A program made the translations under genes and the position numbers. A stretch of DNA of 64,000 bases, taken from the NCBI GenBank assembly GCA_902544065.1, contig CACCAS010000004.1, positions 1 through 64,000 of the forward strand, written 5' to 3'. Source of the DNA: an uncultured Pelagibacteraceae bacterium. GTDB lineage: Bacteria > Pseudomonadota > Alphaproteobacteria > Pelagibacterales > AG-422-B15. Below are positions 38,629-48,338 of this stretch, one piece after another (position 1 is the stretch's first letter; each line of letters begins with the position of its first letter). Below the pieces are notes generated by a model. It was not told the DNA's origin. It searched no databases and saw only the letters and a program-made list of their open reading frames with translations.

Positions 38629-39324
38629 GTGATATCACTAAATCCTCACAAAAAAAAAATTAATCATGTTGCTATAATCATGGATGGAAATGGAAGATGG
38701 GCAGAAAAAAATAAAATATCAAAAAAAAGGGGGCATGAGCAAGGTGTTCGTAATTGTATAAAAATTTGTGAAAATTTAAAAAAATTGGATTTTAAAATTA
38801 ATGAAATTTCGTTTTATGTATTTTCAACTGAAAATTGGAATCGTTCGCCCTTAGAGGTGAGTAATTTATTTAAGATCATTGAGTCTTTTTATAAATCATT
38901 CAAAGCTTCAGCAAATAATAATAATCTTTCTGTAAGACACTATGGTTCTAAAAAAAAACTATCTAGTAAAATCAAAAAAATAATTGACGAAGTTGTGCTT
39001 AGTACAAAGAGAAATAACGGAACTTATGTCAATTTGTTGTTTAATTATGGGTCAAGACAAGAAATTGAGGATGCTATAAAAAAAATCCAGTCTGATAAAA
39101 TAAAAAAATTTAACTTTAGAGATTATTTATACGTACCAGAGTCAAATGACCCAGACTTGATAATTAGAACTGGAGGGGAACTTAGGTTAAGCAATTTCAT
39201 GTTATGGCAAAGTGCATATTCAGAACTTTATTTTACAAAAACATTGTGGCCAGATTTTAAAATTACCTCTTTGAATAAAATATTACACAGCTTTTTAAAA
39301 AGAAATAGGAAACTTGGAAAATAA
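38629..39324 (+). CDS. uppS: Undecaprenyl diphosphate synthase
   Basis: UppS (cis-prenyltransferase) makes the C55 lipid carrier for peptidoglycan and LPS. The catalytic loop HVAIIMDGNGRWAEKN with the key Asp, the STENWNRS motif and the C-terminal DPDLIIRTGGELRLSNFMLWQSAYSELYF region are all present. Length is 231 residues. It starts with GTG at 38629, 11 nt after frr; an upstream ATG is not available in frame. Confidence 0.96.
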   Translation: MISLNPHKKKINHVAIIMDGNGRWAEKNKISKKRGHEQGVRNCIKICENLKKLDFKINEISFYVFSTENWNRSPLEVSNLFKIIESFYKSFKASANNNNLSVRHYGSKKKLSSKIKKIIDEVVLSTKRNNGTYVNLLFNYGSRQEIEDAIKKIQSDKIKKFNFRDYLYVPESNDPDLIIRTGGELRLSNFMLWQSAYSELYFTKTLWPDFKITSLNKILHSFLKRNRKLGK

Positions 39325-39973
39325 ACTGAAAAACTTATTTAACAAAAACTTATTATTAAGGATATTTTCTCTAGTTGTCTTTATTCCTTTAATGATATTA
39401 CCTATTATTATTAGTAATTATTTATTATTTATAATTTATATCTTTTTCAATTCTGTAATTCTCTACGAAATACAATTAATGAAAATTCAAGGTATGAAAA
39501 AAAAATTACTTATTATTTATAAAATCTTCATAACATTTGTTTTTTTTACATTTATTTTATTAAAAATCTCTGAAAAAATTAGTTATATAAATATAATTGA
39601 ATTAATTATAATTGTATGGCTATTCGATACCTTCTCATTTTTAGGTGGAAAAATTATAGGTGGCAAGAAACTTATGCCATCAATTAGCTCTGGAAAAACA
39701 CAAAGTGGTTTGTTAGTTGGTATCACTGCTACACTTTTTAGTTTTTATATCTATTCAATAATAATTAATGAATATTCAATAAAGTATTTATTGTTTATTA
39801 GTATAATCTTGTTATTTGCTTTTTTAGGAGATGTTATTGCTTCCGTAGTAAAGAGACTATCATCTATAAAGGACTCTGGTTATATTATGCCAGGGCATGG
39901 AGGCTTGTTAGACAGGTTAGATTCATTTTTAGGAGTTTTCCTTTTTATTGGCTTTTTGGAATTATTATCATGA
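39314..39973 (+). CDS. cdsA: Phosphatidate cytidylyltransferase
   Basis: CdsA converts phosphatidic acid to CDP-diacylglycerol, the branch point of phospholipid synthesis. The 219-residue membrane protein has about seven hydrophobic segments and the signature near the C-terminus: GDVIASVVKRLSSIKDSGYIMPGHGGLLDRLDS. DTFSFLGGKIIGGKKLMPSISSGKTQSG is the other conserved block. It starts with TTG at 39314, preceded by AGGAA, and overlaps uppS by 11 nt. It is somewhat shorter than the usual 260-280 residues because N-terminal helices are reduced. Confidence 0.92.
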   Translation: MENKLKNLFNKNLLLRIFSLVVFIPLMILPIIISNYLLFIIYIFFNSVILYEIQLMKIQGMKKKLLIIYKIFITFVFFTFILLKISEKISYINIIELIIIVWLFDTFSFLGGKIIGGKKLMPSISSGKTQSGLLVGITATLFSFYIYSIIINEYSIKYLLFISIILLFAFLGDVIASVVKRLSSIKDSGYIMPGHGGLLDRLDSFLGVFLFIGFLELLS

Positions 39974-41112
39974 AGAAGACTAATCTAATTATTTATGGAG
40001 CTACCGGTAGTATTGGGAAATCAGTTCTTTCTATTGTTAGGTCTAATAGAGAAAAATTCAATGTTCAAGGAATTACATGCAATAATAATTATAAAAAATT
40101 AATTAAAATTGCAAAAGAATTTGATGTAAAGAAACTTGGTATAAATAAACAAATAAAATGCACAGTAAATGATATAAATAAATACACTGTCTACGAAGAT
40201 ATAGACTCATTCAGCAAGATATACGATAGTAAAACAGATGTAATTATTTTTGCTATTTCTGGCTTAGCCGGTTTAGATCTTTTTCACAAATTGTGTAAAT
40301 CTGGTAAAAAAATTGGAATGGCAAATAAAGAATGTATTATTTCAATTGGAAAAAATTTCCGGAAAGAAGCTAAAAAAAGCGGTTGCACCATTGTTCCACT
40401 TGACTCAGAACATAATTCTATTTTTCATTTATTAAATAATGATTATGGTGTTTTTGAGTCAATCACAATAACCGCATCGGGCGGACCATTTCGAAAATTA
40501 CCCCTAAGATCTTTTAACAACATTAGCATTAAACAAGCTACATCACATCCAATATGGAAAATGGGAAAAAAAATATCGATTGACTCGGCGACTATGGTCA
40601 ATAAAGCACTTGAGATTATTGAAGCTAAATATTTATTTGATCTTGAGGATGATCAAATTGATGCAATTATTCACCCTCAGGCTATAGTTCATTCCATGGT
40701 TAATTACAAAAATGGAATTACTACGGCTTTGTTAAATAAGCCTGATATGCGTATTCCAATATCATCATTATTTTTTAAATTTAATGGTTATTTAAACCAA
40801 ACTAAACAATTGAACTTATTAGAATATTCAAAACTTGAGTTTTATCCAATCAATACTTCTAGGTATCCAGCAATTAAATTAGGAAAAGAGGTAATGAAAA
40901 TGGGGGGATTAGCTCCTAATGCATTTAACTATTTGAACGAAATTTTAGTAAAAAATTTTTTAAATGGTACAATAAAATTTACAGATATAGTACGCTTGAA
41001 TGAGATAAATTTAGAGGAGATATTTAATAAAAATAGTAATATAATGAAGCCAAAACTTAATGATATTAAAAACATCAATTATTGGATTGATAATAATATA
41101 TCATTCGGATAG
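39970..41112 (+). CDS. dxr: 1-deoxy-D-xylulose 5-phosphate reductoisomerase
   Basis: Dxr makes MEP in the non-mevalonate isoprenoid pathway, which also involves the ispDF gene at the other end of the window. The NADPH site is IIYGATGSIGKSVLSIVRSN. The catalytic and metal region is NKECIISIGKNF, PLDSEHNSIFHLL and ITASGGPFR, then HPIWKMGKKISIDSATMVNKALEIIEAKYLF. Length is 380 residues. The start overlaps cdsA by ATGA. rseP, its usual next neighbour, is absent. Confidence 0.96.
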   Translation: MKKTNLIIYGATGSIGKSVLSIVRSNREKFNVQGITCNNNYKKLIKIAKEFDVKKLGINKQIKCTVNDINKYTVYEDIDSFSKIYDSKTDVIIFAISGLAGLDLFHKLCKSGKKIGMANKECIISIGKNFRKEAKKSGCTIVPLDSEHNSIFHLLNNDYGVFESITITASGGPFRKLPLRSFNNISIKQATSHPIWKMGKKISIDSATMVNKALEIIEAKYLFDLEDDQIDAIIHPQAIVHSMVNYKNGITTALLNKPDMRIPISSLFFKFNGYLNQTKQLNLLEYSKLEFYPINTSRYPAIKLGKEVMKMGGLAPNAFNYLNEILVKNFLNGTIKFTDIVRLNEINLEEIFNKNSNIMKPKLNDIKNINYWIDNNISFG

Positions 41113-41141
41113 TTATACTTTCTAAGGATAATCTTAAAAAA

Positions 41142-43388
41142 ATGAAAAAAATATTTGCATTACTATTATTTTTTTTTTCATTTCAGTTAAACTCATATTC
41201 GTTAGATAATTCTATCGATAGTATAAATGTTACGGGTACACAAAGAATTGACACAGAAACTATAATTTCTTACTCAAGCGTTAACAAAGAAGATATTTAC
41301 ACAGAACAGCTAGGCAATCAAGTCTTAAAAAACTTATTTAATACTAATTTATTTTCAAACATTGAGATTTCATTTGATGACAATGTATTAAATATAAATG
41401 TAAAAGAAAATCCGACCATTAATCTTGTAAGTTTCAAAGGTAACAAGAAGATTAACGATGAAGATTTATTTATTGAAATATCGCTTAAAGAAAGATCAAT
41501 ATATTCGCGAGCTAGGGTCAAAAAAGATATTGAACGAATGCTATCTTTATATCAAAGATCTGGAAGGTTATCTACTGAGATAAATCCTACTGTTGAGATT
41601 TTAGATAACAATAGAATTAACCTTGTTTATAAAATAAGTGAGTCAGAAATTACAGAAGTTTCAAAAATAATAATCATAGGAAATAAAAATTATTCCACTT
41701 CAAAGATCAAATCTCTAATGAAAACGAAGGAAAAAACATTTTTACGTTTTCTATCTTCAGCGGATAAATATGATCCAGATAAATTAGAATATGATAAACA
41801 GCTTATAACACAATTTTATAATAATAATGGTTATCCTGAATTTAAATTTATTTCTTCAATAGCTCAACTTACGCAAAATTCTAACAATTTTGAAATTATA
41901 TTGAATCTTAGCGAAGGGGATCAATTTAACTTTGGTGAAATATTAGTAGAAAGCCAATTAAAGAAGATGATGCCGGAAATAATAAAAAATAATTTACCTA
42001 TTAAAGAAGGAGATTTATTTGATGCTAGTAAAATAAAGAAGAGCATAGAGGGTATAAAAGATATTGCTGAATTAGAAGGCTATTCATTTATTGATATTAA
42101 GTCAAATCTGATAGAAATTCAAGAAACCAATGTCGTAGATGTTAAATTGATTATCAATGAAGGACCAAGAGTTTATGTAAATAACATTAATATATCTGGC
42201 AATACTAGAACTATAGATCGTGTTATTCGCAGAGAAATTAATCTTTCTGAAGGTGATGCCTATAATAAGTATTCAATAAATTATTCAAAAGACTCTATAA
42301 GAGCACTTAATTTCTTTTCTGAAGTTGAAATAAATGAAGTTAAGTCATCTTTTCCAGATAAAATTAATTTAGAAATTAATGTTGAAGAAAAAAACACTGG
42401 TGAGGCATCAATTGGCGCAGGTTATTCTAGTGCGACAGCAGCTTCGTTGCAATTGGGTCTTAAAGAAAATAATTTTTTAGGTAAAGGTCAAAAAGTTAAG
42501 TTTACTTCGACGCTAGCAAATACTAGAAGTACATATGATTTGTCAATTACAGAGCCATATTTTAATAATAAGCCATTGTCGCTTACAAGCCAAATTTATA
42601 GTAATTTTTCAGATCCATCATCAGTCAATTATGAAACTGAAGATTTTGGCTTTGGGTTATCCTCGGCATTCCCATTAGCATCAGATAGGTTTTTAGAAGT
42701 TAGATACTCATTATTTACTACAAAGATTAAAGCTGACTCAGATGCTACAAATTATGAAAAGGCACTTTCAGGTACGGATACTGTTTCAATGATTGGGCAT
42801 TCACTTTCATTTGACAGAAGAAATAGTAGGTTTAAGCCCTCTAGAGGTTTTAATGTAGTTTTAAATCAAGATTTAGCTGGGTTAGGTGGTAATAGTAATT
42901 ATTTTAAAAATAGTTTTGAACTTAATTCATATAGGAGATTATCAAATAGTTTTATTGGTGCTTTTAAATTAAAAGCTGGAAACATAAATGGATATAATGG
43001 CAAATATGCCCCATTATCATCAAATTTCAAATTAGGCGGAAAAAAACTAAGGGGATTTAAGTCAGGAAAAATTGGTCCAAAAATCGGGAATTCTTACACA
43101 GGGGGACAATATTTTTATTTGACATCTCTTGAAACAAATATTGATTTAAATATTGACGCTTTTGATATTACAACAACATTCTTTATCGATTATGGAAGTG
43201 TTTGGGGATTAGAAAATCCTTCTTACGGTGTTATCGATGATGAACATGAAGCACGATCATCAATTGGCCTGAACTTCAATTGGGATTCTGCTGTAGGACC
43301 AATAAACATAGTATACGCAAATATTCTTCAAAGTAATATAAATGACACTACTGATAATATTTACTTTGATATAGGTTATAACTTTTAA
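41142..43388 (+). CDS. bamA: Outer-membrane protein assembly factor BamA
   Basis: BamA inserts beta-barrel proteins into the outer membrane. The 748-residue precursor has a signal peptide (MKKIFALLLFFFSFQLNSYS), five POTRA domains (to about residue 410, for instance FKGNKKINDEDLF and ISGNTRTIDRVIRREINLSEGDAYN) and a C-terminal 16-strand barrel. The conserved loop-6 region (KLGGKKLRGFKSGKIGP) carries the VRGF-type motif, and the last residue is Phe (YFDIGYNF), the barrel C-terminal signature. It is preceded by a TAAGGAT Shine-Dalgarno. Confidence 0.96.
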   Translation: MKKIFALLLFFFSFQLNSYSLDNSIDSINVTGTQRIDTETIISYSSVNKEDIYTEQLGNQVLKNLFNTNLFSNIEISFDDNVLNINVKENPTINLVSFKGNKKINDEDLFIEISLKERSIYSRARVKKDIERMLSLYQRSGRLSTEINPTVEILDNNRINLVYKISESEITEVSKIIIIGNKNYSTSKIKSLMKTKEKTFLRFLSSADKYDPDKLEYDKQLITQFYNNNGYPEFKFISSIAQLTQNSNNFEIILNLSEGDQFNFGEILVESQLKKMMPEIIKNNLPIKEGDLFDASKIKKSIEGIKDIAELEGYSFIDIKSNLIEIQETNVVDVKLIINEGPRVYVNNINISGNTRTIDRVIRREINLSEGDAYNKYSINYSKDSIRALNFFSEVEINEVKSSFPDKINLEINVEEKNTGEASIGAGYSSATAASLQLGLKENNFLGKGQKVKFTSTLANTRSTYDLSITEPYFNNKPLSLTSQIYSNFSDPSSVNYETEDFGFGLSSAFPLASDRFLEVRYSLFTTKIKADSDATNYEKALSGTDTVSMIGHSLSFDRRNSRFKPSRGFNVVLNQDLAGLGGNSNYFKNSFELNSYRRLSNSFIGAFKLKAGNINGYNGKYAPLSSNFKLGGKKLRGFKSGKIGPKIGNSYTGGQYFYLTSLETNIDLNIDAFDITTTFFIDYGSVWGLENPSYGVIDDEHEARSSIGLNFNWDSAVGPINIVYANILQSNINDTTDNIYFDIGYNF

Positions 43389-43401
43389 AGAGAACTGTAT
43401 A

Positions 43402-43941
43402 ATGAAAACAAATAAATTAGTTACATTAATATTTTTATTTTTAACACTTCCATCATTTGTTTATTCTGACTATCCAAATACTTCAATTGGTGTGATAGAT
43501 TTAAATTTTATTCTTTCTGAAGCGAGTGCAGCTAAAGATGCTGCAACCCAAATTGAAGAAATTGCAAAAGTTATTGAAGCAGAAATTATACAAAAGGACG
43601 ATGAATTAATAAATGAGCAAAATTTACTTATTGAGTCACAAGCAATTATGGCACCAGAAGCATATGATCTAAAAAGGAAAGATTACGAAAATAAAGTTCA
43701 AAATTATAATATTGAAAGACAAAGTACGCTCGCTGAATTAGATAGGTTGGTGTCCGTCTCAAGAAGTAATGTTTTAAATGCATTAAAGCCAATCCTAGAG
43801 GAAATATCTAATGAAAAAGGAATTACAATACTTTTAGAAAAGCAAACAGCTTTGCTTAATGCCGATGGTATGGATATTACAGAGGAAGCACTAAAAAAAT
43901 TAAACAAAGAATTGCCAAAACTTAAAGTCTCAAGAGACTAG
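43402..43941 (+). CDS. skp: Skp/OmpH-family periplasmic chaperone
   Basis: Skp-like proteins hold unfolded outer-membrane proteins on their way to BamA. The 179-residue precursor has a signal peptide (about 22 residues, ending LPSFVYS), a start of the mature domain IGVIDLNFILSEASAAKDAA and a long, charged coiled-coil region (about 50-125) followed by the returning beta strands (GITILLEKQTALLNADGMDIT). The position directly after bamA and before lpxD fits. Sequence similarity in this family is low, so the fold and context carry the call. Confidence 0.88.
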   Translation: MKTNKLVTLIFLFLTLPSFVYSDYPNTSIGVIDLNFILSEASAAKDAATQIEEIAKVIEAEIIQKDDELINEQNLLIESQAIMAPEAYDLKRKDYENKVQNYNIERQSTLAELDRLVSVSRSNVLNALKPILEEISNEKGITILLEKQTALLNADGMDITEEALKKLNKELPKLKVSRD

Positions 43942-43947
43942 TAGTAA

Positions 43948-44925
43948 ATGATGCCTAGTTTTTCTAAAAACTTAGGGCCCATTAGCTATACAACGATAAA
44001 AGAGCATTTGGAATGTACTCCTGTAAATATTGCTGAAGACATTTCTTTTAATGAGTTCACGAGTATAAAAAATTTAAATAAAAACAGATTATCATTCTTA
44101 ACCGATACTCACTTTTCTAGAGAAAACATACTAAGCGATGGTACAATTCTATGCAGCCAATCAATTAATAAAAAATTTAAATATAATAATCCTCTTATTA
44201 TAGTTGACGATGTACATTCAGCTGTAGCAAAACTATCAAATATTTTCTACCGTCCTTTTACGCTTAGAGAAATAGAGAGTCTTGATAAACCTAAAATTGG
44301 TAGTAATTGCAATATCTCTGAAACTGCAGTTATTGAAAATGGATCCATTATTGGAAAAAACGTTAATATAAGTGCTGGTTGTTATGTAGGGCACAATTGC
44401 ATTATTGGAGACAACACTTCCATTGATAGTAATACTGTAGTTAGTAACTCTATAATTGCTGAGAATATAAATATAGGTAGAAATTCATCTATAGGACAGC
44501 AAGGATTTGGTTTCGCTATTAGTAAAAATAAAAATATTAAAATATTTCATACAGGAAGAGTAATACTTCAAGCCGATGTCAACATAGGATCAAATTGTAC
44601 CATTGATAGGGGTAGTTTTGGAGATACTATAATTGGGCAAAATACTTTCTTTGATAATCTGTGTCATGTTGCTCACAATGTTATTATTGGTAATAACTGC
44701 ATTTTCGCTGCTATGACTGGTATTGCAGGAAGTACCAGCATTGGCAACCATGTAATGAGTGGAGGTCAGGTAGGTATAGCTGGACATTTAAATATAGGTA
44801 ACAATGTACAAATTGCTGCTCAAAGTGGTGTACTAAAAGATATAGATAATGATTGTTCTGTTATGGGACACCCAGCAATAGATAAATTAAAATATATAAG
44901 AAAATATAAAAAAAATTATGCCTAA
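43948..44925 (+). CDS. lpxD: UDP-3-O-(3-hydroxyacyl)glucosamine N-acyltransferase
   Basis: LpxD adds the second acyl chain in lipid A synthesis. The 325-residue protein has an N-terminal uridine-binding domain (about 1-105) and then a left-handed beta helix of hexapeptide repeats (IGSNCNISETAVIENGSIIGKNVNI onward). The catalytic His lies in DNLCHVAHNVIIGNNC, and GQQGFGFAI is the family loop. Two ATG codons are adjacent at the start. It overlaps fabZ by 8 nt. Confidence 0.95.
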   Translation: MMPSFSKNLGPISYTTIKEHLECTPVNIAEDISFNEFTSIKNLNKNRLSFLTDTHFSRENILSDGTILCSQSINKKFKYNNPLIIVDDVHSAVAKLSNIFYRPFTLREIESLDKPKIGSNCNISETAVIENGSIIGKNVNISAGCYVGHNCIIGDNTSIDSNTVVSNSIIAENINIGRNSSIGQQGFGFAISKNKNIKIFHTGRVILQADVNIGSNCTIDRGSFGDTIIGQNTFFDNLCHVAHNVIIGNNCIFAAMTGIAGSTSIGNHVMSGGQVGIAGHLNIGNNVQIAAQSGVLKDIDNDCSVMGHPAIDKLKYIRKYKKNYA

Positions 44926-45385
44926 TATCATAATTAATTTAAATGAAATTAGAGAATTAATCCCTCATCGTGATCCATTTTTATTTCTTGATGAATTAAT
45001 AGATATAATTAAGTTAAAAAAAGCCACTGGAATAAAAACGTTTTCAAAAGATGATTTCTTTTTCAAAGGTCATTTTCCAGGTCAACCAGTAGTACCCGGA
45101 GTAATATTAGTTGAAATGATGGCACAAACAGCCGCTGCTCTAATTGCTTACAGTAAAAGAGAGGAAACTGTTGATAAAATTGTTTACTTGATGAATATTA
45201 AAAATACTAAATTTAGAAAACCTGTATTCCCTGGCACAAAAATATTTACGGACGTTAATGCTTTGCGTTCAAAAGGTAGAGTATGGAGGTTTGAAGGTGA
45301 ATCATACGACACAAGTGGCAATGCTATATGCGAGGCAAATTGGAGTGCCATGATAATGGATAGGGATAATGAACAAAATTCATAA
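44918..45385 (+). CDS. fabZ: 3-hydroxyacyl-[acyl-carrier-protein] dehydratase FabZ
   Basis: FabZ dehydrates 3-hydroxyacyl-ACP in fatty acid elongation. The hot-dog-fold motif is complete: IPHRDPFLFLDEL, then FKGHFPGQPVVPGVILVEMMAQTAAAL with catalytic His (HFPG) and Glu (VEMMAQ). Length is 155 residues. The lpxD-fabZ-lpxA cluster shares the 3-hydroxyacyl-ACP pool between fatty acid and lipid A synthesis. Confidence 0.96.
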   Translation: MPNIIINLNEIRELIPHRDPFLFLDELIDIIKLKKATGIKTFSKDDFFFKGHFPGQPVVPGVILVEMMAQTAAALIAYSKREETVDKIVYLMNIKNTKFRKPVFPGTKIFTDVNALRSKGRVWRFEGESYDTSGNAICEANWSAMIMDRDNEQNS

Positions 45386-46148
45386 TACTGCAATAATTGG
45401 AAAAAATGCCATAATAGGATCTAATGTGAAAATCGGTCCTTACTGCGTTATTGAGGATGGAGTCAAAATTGGCAATGACAATATTCTTTATTCTAGTGTG
45501 TATATGTCTGGAGAAACAGATATTGGCAATGGAAACACTTTTTTCCCCTTTTGCTCAATTGGATCTAAACCCCAGGATTTAAAATACCAGGGTGAAAAGA
45601 GCAAGCTTATCATAGGTGATGAGAACATTTTCAGAGAACATTCTACTGCCAACCCAGGTACATCAGGCGATAATATGAAAACAATTATCGGAAACTCATC
45701 ATTATTCATGATAGGTGCCCATATAGCGCATGATTGCATTATTGGGGATAAAGTGATTATGGCTAATCAAGCTACACTTGGTGGCCATGTCCAAGTAGAT
45801 AATTTTGCTGTATTAGGCGGGTTATCCGCAGTCCATCAATTTTGCAGGATCGGCAAATTAGCCATGATTGGTGGGCTATCTGCAGTAGAAAATGATGTAA
45901 TCCCCTTTGGTTTAGCTTTAGGTAACAGGGCTAAAATAACAGGTGTGAACATTGTTGGACTTAAAAGAGCAAATTATGGAAAAAAAATCATTAGAGAATA
46001 TTCAAATATTATTGATAAAATATTTACTGGTGGAACGATTACATCTGAAAAAGAAAAAATAAAAAAAAGTAACAATGAATTAATAAAAGAACTTTTAATT
46101 TTCCTCAAAAAAAATTCTTCAAGGGGACTTTGTAAGTATGAAAAATAA
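45369..46148 (+). CDS. lpxA: UDP-N-acetylglucosamine acyltransferase
   Basis: LpxA catalyses the first step of lipid A synthesis. The 259-residue protein is a hexapeptide-repeat beta helix (IHNTAIIGKNAIIGSNVKIGPYCVIEDGVKIG). Catalytic His is in MIGAHIAHDCIIGDKVIMAN, and the C-terminal helical bundle (GLKRANYGKKIIREYSNIID) is typical. It overlaps fabZ by 17 nt and lpxI by 11 nt, the tightest packing in this cluster. Confidence 0.96.
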   Translation: MNKIHNTAIIGKNAIIGSNVKIGPYCVIEDGVKIGNDNILYSSVYMSGETDIGNGNTFFPFCSIGSKPQDLKYQGEKSKLIIGDENIFREHSTANPGTSGDNMKTIIGNSSLFMIGAHIAHDCIIGDKVIMANQATLGGHVQVDNFAVLGGLSAVHQFCRIGKLAMIGGLSAVENDVIPFGLALGNRAKITGVNIVGLKRANYGKKIIREYSNIIDKIFTGGTITSEKEKIKKSNNELIKELLIFLKKNSSRGLCKYEK

Positions 46149-46959
46149 ACCCTCAATTTGTATAATTGGTGGGTATGACGAATTATCCGAGTCTCTTTTT
46201 AAAATACTTAGAAATAAATACAAATCAACTACCTTTATAAATCTCTTGAGTACAGATTATCACGAAGAAAATTTATATAATTATAATATTTTTGAACTAA
46301 AAAAAATATTAGATCTTCTTAAGTCAAAAAATGTCAAAGATATTATTTTTTTGGGAAAAATAGTAAGGCCAGACTTATCTAAATTTATAAACGATGGAAT
46401 TGTTGAAAAATATATTCCCATGCTTACTGAAGCTTATAGGAAAGGTGACGGCGCAGTTTTAGATGCAGTTGTAGATATATTTAAGGAACATAACTTTAGA
46501 GCTGTATCTCCATTTAAATATTGCGATGATTTATGCCTAAACAATTCTGATGTATTAAAAATATACAAAAAAGAGGACATTATTGATATAAAGAAATCAA
46601 GTGATCTTCTTGACGCATTAGCAGAATTTGACAATGCACAAAGCGTTGTATGTGCAGAAGGATATATAATTGCAATTGAAGCAGTTGAAGGAACAGACGC
46701 TTTATTAGAAAGGTCTCGGCAACTAAGAAAAGGCTTGGATCAATTAAAAATTAAATCAGGTTTTCTTGTAAAGAAAATAAAAAAAAATCAAAGTAGATTT
46801 GTTGATTTACCGGTAGTTGGCCCCAAAACTATAGATTTAATAAAAAAAGCAAACTTAAAGGGTCTTGCAATAGATATTAAGAATACATTGATTTATAAAA
46901 AAGATGATTTTTTAAAATTAGCTAAAAAATACGACTTGATAATTTACAATATCAGCTAG
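46138..46959 (+). CDS. lpxI: UDP-2,3-diacylglucosamine pyrophosphatase LpxI
   Basis: LpxI makes lipid X from UDP-2,3-diacylglucosamine and replaces LpxH in alphaproteobacteria. The 273-residue protein shows the two-domain DUF1009 layout: N-terminal IGGYDELSESLFKILRN, then GDGAVLDAVVDIFKEHNFRAVSP, QSVVCAEGYIIAIEAVEGTDALLERS with the conserved EG-TD, and VDLPVVGPKTIDLIKKANLKGLAID. The next gene, normally lpxB, is missing, and gltA follows on the opposite strand with only 4 nt between stops. Confidence 0.93.
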   Translation: MKNKPSICIIGGYDELSESLFKILRNKYKSTTFINLLSTDYHEENLYNYNIFELKKILDLLKSKNVKDIIFLGKIVRPDLSKFINDGIVEKYIPMLTEAYRKGDGAVLDAVVDIFKEHNFRAVSPFKYCDDLCLNNSDVLKIYKKEDIIDIKKSSDLLDALAEFDNAQSVVCAEGYIIAIEAVEGTDALLERSRQLRKGLDQLKIKSGFLVKKIKKNQSRFVDLPVVGPKTIDLIKKANLKGLAIDIKNTLIYKKDDFLKLAKKYDLIIYNIS

Positions 46960-46963
46960 ATAT

Positions 46964-48289
46964 TTAACGTGTATTTTTACTTGATCTGCTAACTCCATAT
47001 TTGGTAATACCTTTTCCAGTATATAATTGCCTTGGTCTACCGATTTTTTGAATTGGATCTTCAATCATTTCCGTCCATTGCGCAGTCCATCCGGCTGTTC
47101 TCGCTATTGCAAATATGACAGTAAACATTTCAGGAGGAAATCCGATTGCTCTAAGAATTATTCCAGAATAAAAATCTACATTAGGGTAAAGTCTTTTTTC
47201 TTTAAAATATTTGTCATTTAATGCAATTTTTTCTAAATCGATAGCAAGTTTCAATATTGGATCATTCTTAACCCCCACATGCTTAAGTACTTTTTTACAG
47301 ATGCTTTTAAGTATCTTAGCTCTTGGATCGTAATTTTTATAAACCCGGTGACCAAATCCCATTAACTTAAACGGATCTTTTTTATTTTTAGCTTTTGCAA
47401 TATACTTTTTAATATTTTTTGAAGACCCAATTTCTTCAAGCATTTCTAATGCTGCTTGGTTTGCCCCTCCATGAGCGGGTCCCCATAACGATGAAACGCC
47501 TGCTGCTATGCAAGCGAATGGATTTGCCCCGGAGGATCCTGCAAGTCTTACAGTTGAAGTAGATGCGTTTTGTTCATGATCAGCATGAAGAATTAGAATT
47601 GTATCCATTGCTTTTGCAAGGACAGGTGAAACTTTATAATCTTCTGCGGTATTGCTAAAACACATGTATAAAAAATTTTCTGAAAAAGAAAGATTATTCC
47701 TTGGAGAAACAAAGGCTTGCCCCAAAGAATATTTATATGCCATTGCACCAATAGTAGCTGATTTTGCAATAATTCTTCTTGTTGCTTCCTGTCTTTGATG
47801 TGAATCGTTTATGTTGAGTGTATCTTGGTAAAAGGAAGATAAAGCACCCATAACACCAACCATCATCGCCATTGGATGAGCATCTCTTCTAAATCCTTGA
47901 AAAAAGTTTATGATTTGCTCATGAAGAAGCGTATGCCTTGTGATAAGTTTTTTATATTTAATAAGTTGTTTTTTATTTGGCAGATCTCCATAAATTAGCA
48001 AGTTAACGACTTCAATAAAATCACTTTTATTTGCTAATTCTTCTATGTCATATCCTCTATATCTTAGTATGCCTTTAGTTCCATCAATATATGTAATTTT
48101 TGATTCACATGAGGCAGTAGATGTAAAACCTGGGTCATATGTAAATATATTTGCTTCAGCATGTAGTTTAGAGATGTCTATTACAGCTTCGCCTTCTGTA
48201 GAGCTATATATTGGGAATTCGTAAGTTTTTTTATCGATTATTAATTTAGCTTTTTTATTATTTTTCTTATTTAATTTTTTCTTAAACAT
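46964..48289 (-). CDS. gltA: Citrate synthase
   Basis: GltA condenses oxaloacetate and acetyl-CoA at the entry to the TCA cycle. The 441-residue protein is the hexameric type II form, with an N-terminal beta domain ([23 protein letters not shown]) and catalytic residues in [17 protein letters not shown] (His), [16 protein letters not shown] (His) and [15 protein letters not shown] (Asp). An Asn/Lys-rich N-terminal tail ([13 protein letters not shown]) is unusual in length. It lies downstream of lexA on the same strand, 49 nt away. Confidence 0.97.
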   Translation of the reverse strand: MFKKKLNKKNNKKAKLIIDKKTYEFPIYSSTEGEAVIDISKLHAEANIFTYDPGFTSTASCESKITYIDGTKGILRYRGYDIEELANKSDFIEVVNLLIYGDLPNKKQLIKYKKLITRHTLLHEQIINFFQGFRRDAHPMAMMVGVMGALSSFYQDTLNINDSHQRQEATRRIIAKSATIGAMAYKYSLGQAFVSPRNNLSFSENFLYMCFSNTAEDYKVSPVLAKAMDTILILHADHEQNASTSTVRLAGSSGANPFACIAAGVSSLWGPAHGGANQAALEMLEEIGSSKNIKKYIAKAKNKKDPFKLMGFGHRVYKNYDPRAKILKSICKKVLKHVGVKNDPILKLAIDLEKIALNDKYFKEKRLYPNVDFYSGIILRAIGFPPEMFTVIFAIARTAGWTAQWTEMIEDPIQKIGRPRQLYTGKGITKYGVSRSSKNTR

Positions 48290-48297
48290 TTATATTG

Positions 48298-48319
48298 TCT
48301 TAAATAAACTATTTTAAGA
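48298..48319. repeat. Inverted repeat in the lexA-gltA spacer
   Basis: TCTTAAA (48298-48304) is perfectly inverted as TTTAAGA (48313-48319), 8 nt apart, 9-30 nt before the gltA start codon on the minus strand. There is no T-run after it in the direction of transcription, so it is not a good terminator for lexA. It could form a 5' UTR hairpin or be an operator; AT-rich chance is also possible. Confidence 0.3.
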
Positions 48320-48338
48320 ATAAAAAAAGTTAAAAAAA

